Both the position numbers and the translations under genes were made by a program. Below the pieces are notes generated by a model. The model made no database searches. It saw nothing but the letters and a program-made list of their open reading frames with translations, and had not been told where the DNA came from. From Myxococcota bacterium (GTDB lineage Bacteria; Myxococcota; Polyangia; GCA-2747355; JAKLHH01), in the NCBI GenBank assembly GCA_022710245.1, contig JAKLHH010000015.1, positions 1 through 21,835 on the forward strand: DNA of 21,835 nucleotides, read 5' to 3'. Positions 7,446 through 17,803 of the stretch are shown here, in pieces. How positions within the stretch are numbered: position 1 is the stretch's first letter; every line of letters begins with the position of its first letter.

Positions 7446-7475
7446 TTGGAGCGCAGACATCCCCCCGCGCGGTCC

Positions 7476-8726
7476 TCAGCGCACACCTTCGCGGTACGCG
7501 TGGATGGGCAACTCCAGATCCCCCAGCTCGATGTAGTGGAGCAGGTCCCGGATGAGATCGGGTCGGAGGACCTTGCCGGGGCGGAGGAGGACGGCGCCCT
7601 GCCTGGTCCGGATGGGCGAGGCGACCACCATGCCGGCCTTGAGCTCTGCCGGCTCGACCTCCCCGACGCTGGAGAACGGGTCGCCCTCCCTGAGCACCTG
7701 ACAGAAGGCCTGGACGAGCTCTCCGTCGAGCTTGCCCTGGAAGTGATCAGCGAAGCTCGCCAGCGCCTGCTGCGGCGGCGCCAGGCTGCGCGCCTCGGCC
7801 GACTCGTCCCAGCGATCGGCGACCGCCAGCACCCGGCCGCTGAGCGGGAGCTCGGTGCCCTTGAGGCCGACCGGGAACCCGCTCCCGTCCATGTTCTCGT
7901 GATGGGCCGCGATGACGGCCGAGACCCGACTGAAGCGAGCGCTGCTGGCCAGGACCTGCGGCTGCACCAGCGGGTGGTTCCAGTAGAGCTGGTCGGTCTT
8001 GGGCGAAGGTCGCGACAGCCTGGCCAGCCGCTCGAGCTCCGGCGCCGGGATCCCGACCAGCCCGATGTCGTGAAGCAGCGCCGCCACCCGGAGGTCGAAG
8101 GTCGTCTCCCCGTCGAGCCCCAGGTGCTGGGCCAGGCGGCTGACGTAGGTGGCGACGCGCCGGCTGTGATTGCCGACGTGGTCGTCGGCGTGGCTCAGCA
8201 CCGCGTAGACCAGGTCCACGGTGTCGAGGTAGCTCGCCTTCAGCTCCTCGTGCGCCGCCCTCAGGTCCTCCGTCCGCTCGGCGACGGTGCGCTCGAGGAT
8301 GGCGTTGTGATTGGCCAGCACCTCGCGGGCGCGGCTGGCCTCGAGGTGAGCCGCCACCCGGGCCTGGACCTCCTCAAACTGGAAGGGCTTGGTCACGTAG
8401 TCCACGCCGCCGACCGAGAAGGCCTTGACCTTGTCCAGCGTGTCGGTGTGGGCGCTGATGAAGATGACCGGGATCTCCTTCAGCGCCGGGTCGGCCTTCA
8501 GCCGCGCGCAGACCTCGAACCCGTCCATCTCCGGCATGCTGATGTCGAGCAAGACCAGGTCTGGCGGGTCCACCGCAGCGGCCTGCAGGGCCAGCGCGCC
8601 GTCCGAGACCGGACGCACGCGATAGCCACCCTTCTTGAGCATGCCGCTGAGCAGGCTCAGGTTGGCTGGCGTGTCGTCCACGGCGAGGATGCTGGGCGGC
8701 TTGCTGGAGCTGCTGCTGCTATCCAT
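7476..8726 (-). CDS. Response regulator with HD-GYP-type output domain (altered motifs)
   Basis: Residues about 12-130 are a receiver domain with phospho-acceptor Asp61 (LVLLDISMP) and a Thr-Lys-Pro near 112. A coiled linker (about 130-175) leads to an HD-GYP-type domain, the class that hydrolyses cyclic di-GMP. H219 and D220 form the HD pair and H275-H276-E277 the HHE motif. However, the Lys of the usual HDIGK is Leu223, the HPxxG motif reads HPLVQ-P, and the GYP triplet is G283-F284-P285. The metal ligands therefore look largely kept while substrate-contacting positions are changed, so activity is uncertain. About 100 further residues follow the HD-GYP core. ATG 8726 has GGAGGAG three bases upstream. 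It starts 40 bp after the hybrid kinase stop on the same strand, making that kinase its likely partner. Confidence 0.88.
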   Translation of the reverse strand: MDSSSSSSKPPSILAVDDTPANLSLLSGMLKKGGYRVRPVSDGALALQAAAVDPPDLVLLDISMPEMDGFEVCARLKADPALKEIPVIFISAHTDTLDKVKAFSVGGVDYVTKPFQFEEVQARVAAHLEASRAREVLANHNAILERTVAERTEDLRAAHEELKASYLDTVDLVYAVLSHADDHVGNHSRRVATYVSRLAQHLGLDGETTFDLRVAALLHDIGLVGIPAPELERLARLSRPSPKTDQLYWNHPLVQPQVLASSARFSRVSAVIAAHHENMDGSGFPVGLKGTELPLSGRVLAVADRWDESAEARSLAPPQQALASFADHFQGKLDGELVQAFCQVLREGDPFSSVGEVEPAELKAGMVVASPIRTRQGAVLLRPGKVLRPDLIRDLLHYIELGDLELPIHAYREGVR

Positions 8727-8766
8727 GACTCCTCCTCGAGACGGCCTCGCGGTCCACGAGGCGCCT

Positions 8767-11625
8767 TCACGCCGCTGCTCCGGGCTCGGGCAGCATGGCC
8801 AGGATCTGCTTGTAGGCGAACTGCTCCGCGAGCTCCCGCAGGCGGGCGGCGGCCGGCGCGTCGTGCGCCTGCACCTGCTCGAGTAGCGCCAGCACCTCGT
8901 CCAGGTCGGCGCTGCGCGTGGCCTGACGGATCTTGTCGGCGAGCGCGAGCGGCAGCCGCGCCACCCGGGCCTCCTCCGAGGCCGCGGACGCCGCGGGCAC
9001 CGCCGGCCGCGTGTTGGTGTGCTCCCAGCTCACCCCCAGCAGCGCCTGGATCCGCTCGAAGAGCGCCGCCTCGCGGAACGGCTTGCTGACGAAGTCGTCG
9101 GCGCCCGCGGTGCACGCCTCGGCCCGGTCCTCCTCGAAGGCGCTGGCGGTGACGATGATGATCCGGGCGGTCGCTCCCCCCGGCGCGGCGCGGATGCGGC
9201 GGGTGGCCTCGATCCCGTCGAGTACGGGCATCCGCTTGTCCATCAGCACTAGCTGCGGGTGCCAGTCCCGGAACACCTCCACGGCCTCCGCGCCGTTGGA
9301 CGCCTGCCGCACCTCGAACCCCACCGACCCGAGCAGCGTCGTCAGGAAGACGCGGTTGTCCTCCTCGTCGTCGACGACGAGCACCCGGATGGCCAGCTGG
9401 CTGCCGACGAGCCGCCTCACCTTGTGCGCGGCGTCCTCGCGGACCTCGTCTGCCCTCCCCACGCGGAGCGGGAGCTCCAGCCGGAAGACGCTGCCCCGGC
9501 CTGGCTGGCTGGTGACGGTGAGGTCGCCGCCCATCAGCCGCGCCAGCTCCCGGCTGATGGCGAGGCCGAGCCCGGTCCCCTTCTTGCTCCGGCGACCGCT
9601 CTCGGTCTGCTCGAACTTCTGGAACAGGCGCGGCAGCTCCTCCGGCCCGATACCAGGGCCGGTGTCCTCCACCTCGAGGACCAGGCGTCGCCCCTGCTCG
9701 CTCTCGCGCTGCGCGGCGCGCAGCATGATCCCCCCGCGCTGGGTGAACTTGACCGCGTTGCCGAGGAGGTTCACCAGGACCTGCCGCAGCTTGGTCTCAT
9801 CGCTCACCACGTGCGGCGGCAGGGCCGCGAGGCCCTCCACCCGCAGCCACAGCCCCTTGCCCCGGCACCGCTCGGCGAAGGTGAGCTCGATGTCGCCGAG
9901 GAGCCGATGGAGGTCGAAGGTCGTGTCCTCCACCGTGATCCGGCCGGCCTCGATCTTGGCGATCTGGAGGATGTCGTCGATCAGCGAGAGCAGGTGGTCG
10001 CCCGCGCGCGTGATGGTCTGCAGGTGCTGGCGCTGTGACGGCGTGGTCTCCGGGTCGCGCAGCAGGAGCTGCGAGAACCCGAGCACCGCGTTCATCGGGG
10101 TGCGGATCTCATGGGACATGTTGGCCAGGAACAGGCTCTTGGAGCGACTGGAGGTCTCGGCCGCGTCCTTGGCGCGGCGGAGCTCTTCCTCGGAGCGGGT
10201 CAGCTCCTCGAGCATCGCCTGCGCGCGGTTGCGCTGGGCCTCGGCCTCGTGCATCAGCCGGATGGCCTCGAGCTGGGACTGCTCGAGCTCGTCGCGGGAC
10301 CTCACCACCGCGGCCTCGGCCTCCTTCAGCTCGGAGATGTCCACGAAGCTCTCCAGCAGGTGGCGGCGGCCCCGCAGGGAGACCTCGACGACGGTCTTCA
10401 GGACCCGCGTCCGCTGCCCGCCGCCGGTGAGCAGCTCACGCTCCGAGTTGTCCACCGTCTTGCCGAGGTCCGTGATCGGACAGCGGCCGGCCGCCGCCGG
10501 ACAGACGAACTTGTGACAGACCCTGCCGATGATCTCCTCCTTGGGCTTGCCGAACATGCGGGCGGCGAGGCGGTTCGCGTCCACGATGGTGTGGGTCTCG
10601 GGATCGATGATCAGCAGCCCGGCGTGCATGCAGTCCTGGATGGTCCGCGCCTCGGCCTCTCGCTCGACCAGGGTCTGCTCCGCCTGGCGGCGAGCCGAGA
10701 CGTCGGTGATGCTGAAGCGGACCACGTGCTGCCGCGGTGGGGGCAGCGCGACCAGCCGGATCTCGCAGGGGACCAGCCGACCGTCCGCGGCCAGCGTCTC
10801 CCACTCGAAGACCGGGCGCTCACCGGCCAGCGCGGCGTCGATGTGCTCGCGCGCCAGCTCGGCCGAGCGCCGTCCCGAGGGCTGGAGCTCCGGGCTGACC
10901 TGCTCCGGCCCCAGCTTCTCCAGCGCCGCGCCCGGCAGGCCGAAGAGCTCCTCGGCCTGCCGGTTCGGGTTCTCGAAGAGGCCCGTGCGCGTGTTGATGA
11001 TGCCGATCCCCTCGGGTGAGGCCTCCAGGACCGCCCCCAGCTCCTCTTCTTTCTCTCGCAGCGCCTGCTCCGCCCGCCGGCGCTCGTCGATGTCGAGCAG
11101 GGTGCCTACCACCTCCGCGGGGTGGCCGTCGGCGCCCCGCACCAGCACCGCCAGGTCTTGCACCCAGCGCCAGGACCCGTCACCGAGCCGCAGCCGATAC
11201 TCGCTGCGGACCTGGCCGAGGTCCGGCAGGCGGCTCCGCAGGGCGAGGACCTCGGCGAGGTCGTCCGGGTGGACGCGTGCCGCCAGGCCCTGGGTCTCGG
11301 CGAGGACCGCCTTCGGCTCGAGCCCGAAGACCTTCGGGAGGTTCTCCGAGATGAAGGAGAGCGAGCAGGGCCGCTCGAGCCCGCAGCTGTAGACCACCAC
11401 GGGGCTGGCGGTGACCAGCCGCACCAGCTGCTCGCTGGCAGCCTCCCGCCCTGCCTTCGCCGCCTGGGTCTCCTCGGCGAGCGAGTTGACCACGCGGGCG
11501 ACCGCGTCGAACTCGTGGCGGTCGCCGGAGAGCGCGAGGCGGGCGCTGTAGTCGCCGCTGACCAGGCGCTCCAGCACGGCGCGCAGGTCGTTCATCATCC
11601 GGTCGCAGTCGTAGTTCTGGCTCAT
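8767..11625 (-). CDS. Hybrid sensor histidine kinase (HAMP-like, three PAS, HisKA, HATPase, REC)
   Basis: A 952-residue soluble hybrid kinase with no membrane segment. In order: a HAMP-like helix pair (about 10-60, with SGDYSARL); three PAS domains (about 65-190, 190-315 and 320-450), the third with a cysteine cluster C-x4-C-x6-C (CHKFVC to GRCPI); a coiled coil; a HisKA dimerisation domain with phospho-acceptor H505 in MSHEIRTPMN; an HATPase_c domain with N-box LLGNAVKF, DTGPGIG and GTGLGLAI; and a receiver with Asp796 (LMDKRMP). The last 60 residues are helical and lack an obvious HPt histidine. All catalytic motifs are intact. ATG 11625 follows GGAGCC. The HD-GYP regulator gene starts 40 bp downstream on the same strand. 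The signal is probably cytoplasmic or diffusible; redox or ligand sensing by the Cys-PAS is only a guess. Confidence 0.95.
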   Translation of the reverse strand: MSQNYDCDRMMNDLRAVLERLVSGDYSARLALSGDRHEFDAVARVVNSLAEETQAAKAGREAASEQLVRLVTASPVVVYSCGLERPCSLSFISENLPKVFGLEPKAVLAETQGLAARVHPDDLAEVLALRSRLPDLGQVRSEYRLRLGDGSWRWVQDLAVLVRGADGHPAEVVGTLLDIDERRRAEQALREKEEELGAVLEASPEGIGIINTRTGLFENPNRQAEELFGLPGAALEKLGPEQVSPELQPSGRRSAELAREHIDAALAGERPVFEWETLAADGRLVPCEIRLVALPPPRQHVVRFSITDVSARRQAEQTLVEREAEARTIQDCMHAGLLIIDPETHTIVDANRLAARMFGKPKEEIIGRVCHKFVCPAAAGRCPITDLGKTVDNSERELLTGGGQRTRVLKTVVEVSLRGRRHLLESFVDISELKEAEAAVVRSRDELEQSQLEAIRLMHEAEAQRNRAQAMLEELTRSEEELRRAKDAAETSSRSKSLFLANMSHEIRTPMNAVLGFSQLLLRDPETTPSQRQHLQTITRAGDHLLSLIDDILQIAKIEAGRITVEDTTFDLHRLLGDIELTFAERCRGKGLWLRVEGLAALPPHVVSDETKLRQVLVNLLGNAVKFTQRGGIMLRAAQRESEQGRRLVLEVEDTGPGIGPEELPRLFQKFEQTESGRRSKKGTGLGLAISRELARLMGGDLTVTSQPGRGSVFRLELPLRVGRADEVREDAAHKVRRLVGSQLAIRVLVVDDEEDNRVFLTTLLGSVGFEVRQASNGAEAVEVFRDWHPQLVLMDKRMPVLDGIEATRRIRAAPGGATARIIIVTASAFEEDRAEACTAGADDFVSKPFREAALFERIQALLGVSWEHTNTRPAVPAASAASEEARVARLPLALADKIRQATRSADLDEVLALLEQVQAHDAPAAARLRELAEQFAYKQILAMLPEPGAAA

Positions 11626-11804
11626 GGCTCCATCGTCGCCATGACTAGCATCGACCGGAATCGGGGCGACTGAAGGTCGGCGGCGCGGCGGGCAGGCGGG
11701 CGGCGCGGCGCGGCGCCGGGAGACAGTCCGTCAGTCGATGCTCGGGCCGCAGTGGGTCTGCTCGAGCTGCGAGCAGGTCCCACCGAGGAGCAGAGCGGAT
11801 CCGC

Positions 11805-11895
11805 GAGGAGAGGAGAGGAGAGGAGAGGAGAGGAGAGGAGAGGAGCCGCGAGCGGAGCGGAGAGGAGAGGAGCCGCGAGCGGAGCGGAGAGGATC
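11805..11895 (+). repeat. GGAGA pentanucleotide tract and 29-bp direct repeat downstream of metK
   Basis: About eight units of AGGAG run from 11805 to 11845. Two near copies of a segment containing CCGCGAGCGGAGCGGAGAGG follow, starting at about 11846 and 11872, and the core CCGCGAGCG appears again before 11906. On the metK transcript (minus strand) this reads as C/U-rich, G-poor RNA directly after the stop codon, which resembles a Rho-utilisation stretch. The rest of the 280-bp gap to the kinase start is GC-rich and shows nothing else I can support. Confidence 0.85.
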
Positions 11896-11905
11896 CGCGA
11901 GCGAG

Positions 11906-13216
<1,311 letters not shown>

Positions 13217-13260
13217 CTTAGCTAGCTCCAGCGCAAGAAGTTGATCCGTCGGTCGCGAGC

Positions 13261-13301
13261 ACGAGCCTCACGCGGAGACTCGTCGGTTCGATGCTCGAAC
13301 C
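13261..13301 (-). promoter_or_regulatory. Two adjacent hairpins in the metK leader
   Basis: Within the roughly 90-nt leader predicted for metK lie two stem-loops. GGTTCGA-GCA-TCGAACC (13285-13301) has a perfect seven-pair stem. ACGAGTCTC-CGCGT-GAGGCTCGT (13261-13283) has nine pairs including one G-U. The first is also a 17-bp DNA palindrome and could be an operator. I cannot match the pair to a known SAM riboswitch class. Confidence 0.5.
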
Positions 13302-13315
13302 TCTCGCGTCGCAAG

Positions 13316-13344
13316 GTGATAGTCTGCGAGCCGGCGCTTGTCAA
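13316..13344 (-). promoter_or_regulatory. Sigma-70-type promoter for metK
   Basis: On the minus strand TTGACA (13344-13339, perfect -35) is followed after exactly 17 bases by TATCAC (13321-13316, four of six for -10). Transcription would begin near 13309, giving a leader of about 90 nt before ATG 13216. Confidence 0.65.
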
Positions 13345-13510
13345 CTCCCGTGCCAACTCGCGGGCTCCACTGTCCGACCGTGGCTGAGCCGGCCTGCTCC
13401 GGGCGGGCGGGGGGGACGGCGGGGACAGCCCGAGCCTGGCGGAGAGCTGCACTCGGAGAGCGGGGGCAGCGGGGCAGAGGGCTGGGGCCCGGCGCGAGGG
13501 CGGCGGCGGC

Positions 13511-13560
13511 GCCCGAGGGCGGCGAGGGGCGGCGAGGGGCGGCGAGGGGCGGCGGGGGCC
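13511..13560 (+). repeat. 10-bp GC-rich tandem repeat
   Basis: Three exact copies of GGCGAGGGGC (13521-13550) are flanked by degenerate copies on each side. They lie in the 405-bp divergent gap between metK and the sigma-54 activator gene. Apart from this array, the metK promoter with leader, and a weak extended -10 at 13583, the gap shows only GC-rich DNA. Confidence 0.85.
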
Positions 13561-13582
13561 GCTCCCCGCCCGGGGCGAAACC

Positions 13583-13591
13583 TGTTATGGT
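13583..13591 (+). promoter_or_regulatory. Possible extended -10 element for the sigma-54 activator gene
   Basis: TGTTATGGT matches an extended -10 (TGn plus four of six). It would give a leader of about 24 nt before ATG 13622, which has AAGGGG upstream. No convincing -35 is seen. Confidence 0.3.
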
Positions 13592-13621
13592 GCGGCCGCC
13601 ACTGGGCAAGGGGCGCAAGCC

Positions 13622-15099
<1,478 letters not shown>

Positions 15100-15100
<1 letters not shown>

Positions 15101-15987
15101 TGCGGTCTGCACGGATCGTCCTCGCCGCGCTGGCAGGCTGCTGCTGCGCGGCCCTGCCCCTCGCGGGCTGCAGCAAGGATCTCGACGAGGCGCTCCCGCA
15201 GGAGGAGCTGCTCCGCGCCTGCCTCGTCTCCAGCTCCTGCGGTCTGCGCCCCTACCCGCGCGCCTCGAACTGCGTCGACGCCTATCACACGCTGCAGCGG
15301 GCCTACGGCCTGGGCCCGATCTTCAACGCCCTCTATCGCTGCGTGAACCAGGCGGCGAGCTGCGGCGCCGCGGCGGCCTGCTGGGGCATCGACCGCGCGG
15401 CGGCCCGCTGCGACACCAGCTTCAAGGCGCGCTGCGACGGCGACCGCGCCATCTCCTGCGACGCGCTGACCGGCTTCGCCTACGCCGAGAGCTGCGGCGA
15501 GGCCGGGCTCGCCTGCGCGGTGCCGACCTCCAGCCAGCCGTTCGAGGCGCGCTGCACGCCGGGGACCTGCGACGGGGCGGCGCGACGCTGCGACGGCTCG
15601 CGGCTGCTCAGCTGCTCGAGCGGCGTGCTCGAGGTGGATGACTGCGGGCTGCGCGGCCTCGCCTGCGCCGTCGAGGGCTGCGCCGGCACCGGCGAGGCCT
15701 GCTCGAGCGGCGGCTTCACCGCCCGCTGCGAGGGCGAGACCGCGGTCAGCTGCGTCGGCGGCCGCGTCCAGCGCGAGGACTGCGCCGCGCGCGCCTACAA
15801 CCGCCGCTGCGCGGAAGGCCGCTGCGTCCCCGCCGGCGGCGAGTGCCTCGACGAGTTCGACCGCTGCCAGGGGTCCGCGCTGCAGGCCTGTGTCGAGGGG
15901 AGCTGGCGGACCTTCGACTGCGCCGCGCTCGGCCTCGGCCCCTGCCAGGCGGCGAAGAACGGCGCGAGCTGCACCCCGCTCGACTGA
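15100..15987 (+). CDS. Cysteine-repeat lipoprotein
   Basis: A 295-residue secreted lipoprotein. The signal peptide ends in a lipobox L21-A22-G23-C24, so it should be lipid-anchored. The mature part has 31 cysteines including the lipidated one, leaving an even 30 that could pair as disulfides. The second half holds four repeats of the form C-x-G, then C, then about ten residues and C, then about six and C: RCDGDRAISC, RCDGSRLLSC, RCEGETAVSC and RCQGSALQAC start them. Such cysteine-repeat lipoproteins are common in myxobacteria; their role is usually unknown, and surface adhesion or structure is only a guess. The start codon overlaps the stop of the sigma-54 activator (TGATG), so the two are co-expressed, and it may be the activator's surface partner or simply an operon member. 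Confidence 0.88.
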
Positions 15988-16000
15988 GCACCCCCGATCT

Positions 16001-16010
16001 CAGAAATCTG
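16001..16010. promoter_or_regulatory. Possible activator-binding dyad upstream of the sigma-54 promoter
   Basis: CAGAAATCTG (arms CAGA/TCTG) is unusually AT-rich for this DNA and lies about 80 bp upstream of the sigma-54 promoter at 16088, a usual distance for enhancer-binding sites. Only one copy is clear, so this is weak. Confidence 0.25.
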
Positions 16011-16087
16011 CGTCCCCGGCATGGCACACGGTGGCGCAGTGGCCCGCTCGGGCGGGTCCAACTCCTTGTGATCCCGACGTCGAGCAG

Positions 16088-16103
16088 TGGCACGCAGACT
16101 GCA
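16088..16103 (+). promoter_or_regulatory. Sigma-54 (-24/-12) promoter
   Basis: TGGCACGCAGACTGCA matches the consensus TGGCACG-N4-TTGCW at every fixed position but one (C for the first T of TTGC), with the correct ten bases between GG (16089-16090) and GC (16101-16102). The start site would fall near 16113-16116, just before ATG 16117, giving a leaderless or nearly leaderless transcript. An intact sigma-54 activator gene lies just upstream. Confidence 0.65.
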
Positions 16104-16116
16104 CAGGTGAGCGGCC

Positions 16117-16578
16117 ATGAGCAAGCGAACCTTCCGCACGAACAAGCAGCCCGCGACCACGAACCCGACCTACCCGACCTTCGATGAATTCGCCCTTCAT
16201 CGCGGAGCGTCCGAAGCACGCGAGCAGGGCGACGTCGAGCGCGGCCGCCGTGACTTCCTCTCCCGCCTCGGGCTCCTCGGCGCGGTCGTCCTCGGCGCCG
16301 GCGCGCTGATGGCCTGCGGGGACCGTCCCGTCAACGTCGAGCCCGACCAGGGCGGCCCCTCGGGCGCGGCGCCGCTGCCCGACGCGGGGATCGACCAGAA
16401 GGTCCAGGAGCCCGACTTCGCCACTGCTGGCGTCGCACGGCAGCCGGACTGGCGCATCCTGAAGCCGGACGCCGAGATCCTCGCCGGCGGCAAGTCGGGA
16501 CCCGACGCGCGCATCGAGGAGCCCGACCTCTCGACCTCGCAGGGCTTCGCCCCGCAGCCCGACGCCGGCAAGCGCTGA
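16117..16578 (+). CDS. Tat-type lipoprotein with Pro-Asp repeat tail; candidate radical SAM substrate
   Basis: A 153-residue protein with an unusually long 43-residue polar region before a twin-arginine signal (R44-R45-D-F-L), a hydrophobic core, and a lipobox ending at C67 (ALMAC). The mature 87 residues are hydrophilic and low in complexity, with eight Pro-Asp pairs at 76, 88, 99, 110, 117, 129, 136 and 148, spaced 12, 11, 11, 7, 12, 7 and 12. The local pattern recurs as PDWRILKPDAEI and PDARIEEPDLS. No enzyme domain is seen. It should be folded or modified in the cytoplasm before Tat export and lipid anchoring. A radical SAM/SPASM gene follows after 48 bp, so it may be that enzyme's substrate (inference). 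ATG 16117 has AGGTGA upstream, but a sigma-54 promoter overlaps that spot. Alternative: a plain structural lipoprotein. Confidence 0.8.
   Translation: MSKRTFRTNKQPATTNPTYPTFDEFALHRGASEAREQGDVERGRRDFLSRLGLLGAVVLGAGALMACGDRPVNVEPDQGGPSGAAPLPDAGIDQKVQEPDFATAGVARQPDWRILKPDAEILAGGKSGPDARIEEPDLSTSQGFAPQPDAGKR
16189..16208 (+). repeat. 20-bp exact dispersed repeat, copy 2
   Basis: Same 20 bases as 7396-7415. Here it is in frame in the pre-Tat region of the lipoprotein gene and encodes FALHRG. Confidence 0.8.
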
Positions 16579-16608
16579 GCGGCGGGCCGCCTCCTCCGCG
16601 CCTGATCC

Positions 16609-16617
16609 TGATACAAT
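16609..16617 (+). promoter_or_regulatory. Extended -10 promoter element before the radical SAM gene
   Basis: TGATACAAT is an extended -10 (TGn plus five of six of TATAAT). It ends nine bases before ATG 16627, so transcription would begin two to four bases from the start codon. No Shine-Dalgarno sequence precedes that ATG, which fits a leaderless transcript. No clear -35 is seen. Confidence 0.5.
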
Positions 16618-16626
16618 CCTCTACCC

Positions 16627-17751
16627 ATGAAGCTCACGCTCTTCCTCAACCACCGCTGCAACCTCCGCTGCAGCTACTGCTACACCGGGGAGAAGTTTCA
16701 CCGCGCGATGCCTCTCGAGGTGGCGCGGCGCGCCGTGGACTTCGGCCTCGACGAGGCCGACCGCGGCTTCCTCCTCCTCTCCTTCTTCGGCGGCGAGCCG
16801 CTGCTCGAGCTGCAGAAGATGGAGGACGTCATCGCCTACGCCGAGCCGGAGGCGAAGCGGCGCGGCAAGAAGCTCTTCCTCTCGGTGGCGACCAACGGCA
16901 CGCTCCTCGACGAGCGCCGCCTGCGCCTGCTCAAGGAGCACCAGGTGATGGTGCAGGTCAGCCTCGACGGCTGTCCGGCCGCGCAGGACGCCACGCGACG
17001 CTACCGCAACGGCCGCTCCTCCTACCCGAAGGTCGCGGCGAACCTCAGGCGGCTGCTCGACGAGGGCTTCTCCATCCGCGTGGTGGCGGTGATCGACCCC
17101 GGCAACGCCGCCCAGCTCGGCGAGAGCTTCGACCACCTGATGGAGCTCGGGGTCCGCTACATCCACTTCTCCCCGAACTACAGCGGCGCGTGGGACGACG
17201 AGGCCTGCGCTCGCTTCGAGGCGGCGCTCTCCGACCTCGGCGACCGCTACATGCGGCGGCTCCGCGCCGGCCAGGACGTGCGCCTCGACCCGCTCAACGG
17301 CAAGGTGGTGACCCACCTCGCGCGCGGGTACAAGGAGAAGAACCTCTGCCAGTTCGGCCAGAAGGAGCTGGCGATCTCGCCCTCGGGGAAGATCTACCCG
17401 TGCGACCGCCTGGTCGGCGAGGACACCAACGCGGCGATCTGCATCGGCGACCTCGAGCACGGCCTCGACGTCGAGAAGCGCGACCGCATGGTGAAGGCGA
17501 AGAACACGCCGGACCCGGAGTGCGCGAGCTGCGAGCTGCAGCCGCGCTGCATGCACTGGTGCGGCTGCGCGAACTTCGAGACCAGCGGCGACGTGGCGCA
17601 GGTCTCGCCCGTCATCTGCTGGTTCGAGCGCTGCTTCATCGCCGAGGCCGACCGCGTGGCGAACATCATGTATGCCGAGCAGGACCCCACCTTCCTGCGG
17701 CGGTTCTACATCCCGGAGGCGCCGCCCGTGCAGCCTGCCGCGGCCGAGTGA
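16627..17751 (+). CDS. Radical SAM/SPASM peptide- or protein-modifying enzyme
   Basis: A 374-residue radical SAM enzyme. C11, C15 and C18 (CNLRCSYC) bind the SAM-cleaving 4Fe-4S cluster; FFGGEPLLE is the SAM-contacting GGE motif. The C-terminal SPASM domain is complete: C-x12-G-x4-C (from QFGQ to YPC), then C-x2-C-x5-C-x3-C (CASC, ELQPR, C, MHW, C), plus later Cys in ICWFERC, for two auxiliary clusters. SPASM enzymes typically modify peptides or proteins, as in sulfatase maturation or RiPP thioether and carbon cross-links. The protein starts directly at the core strand with no leader-binding (RRE-like) domain visible. Its neighbours are the Pro-Asp Tat lipoprotein 48 bp upstream and a 50-residue acidic peptide gene 132 bp downstream, either of which could be the substrate. 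It is probably an oxygen-sensitive cytoplasmic enzyme. The precise reaction cannot be read from sequence. Confidence 0.93.
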   Translation: MKLTLFLNHRCNLRCSYCYTGEKFHRAMPLEVARRAVDFGLDEADRGFLLLSFFGGEPLLELQKMEDVIAYAEPEAKRRGKKLFLSVATNGTLLDERRLRLLKEHQVMVQVSLDGCPAAQDATRRYRNGRSSYPKVAANLRRLLDEGFSIRVVAVIDPGNAAQLGESFDHLMELGVRYIHFSPNYSGAWDDEACARFEAALSDLGDRYMRRLRAGQDVRLDPLNGKVVTHLARGYKEKNLCQFGQKELAISPSGKIYPCDRLVGEDTNAAICIGDLEHGLDVEKRDRMVKAKNTPDPECASCELQPRCMHWCGCANFETSGDVAQVSPVICWFERCFIAEADRVANIMYAEQDPTFLRRFYIPEAPPVQPAAAE

Positions 17752-17803
17752 GCTTCACTCCGCCCGACAGGATCCGATAACGACAATTGCAGCGACGGCC
17801 CAC

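Noticed and set aside
11622..11642. Six-codon upstream ORF (MATMEP) overlapping the kinase start as ATGA on the minus strand
   Set aside because: It has no ribosome site and is short enough to arise by chance.
13285..13301. T-arm-like hairpin (GGTTCGA) suggesting a tRNA
   Set aside because: No acceptor stem, anticodon arm or CCA context surrounds it; it fits better as a leader hairpin or palindrome.
16022..16038. A second TGGCAC motif as a sigma-54 promoter
   Set aside because: No GC doublet lies at the required distance; the bases there are CG.
16185..16200. GAATTCGCCCTT, identical to a common cloning-vector junction
   Set aside because: It is in frame in a coherent gene with normal flanks, and part of it recurs at 7396 in unrelated DNA, so vector contamination is unlikely.
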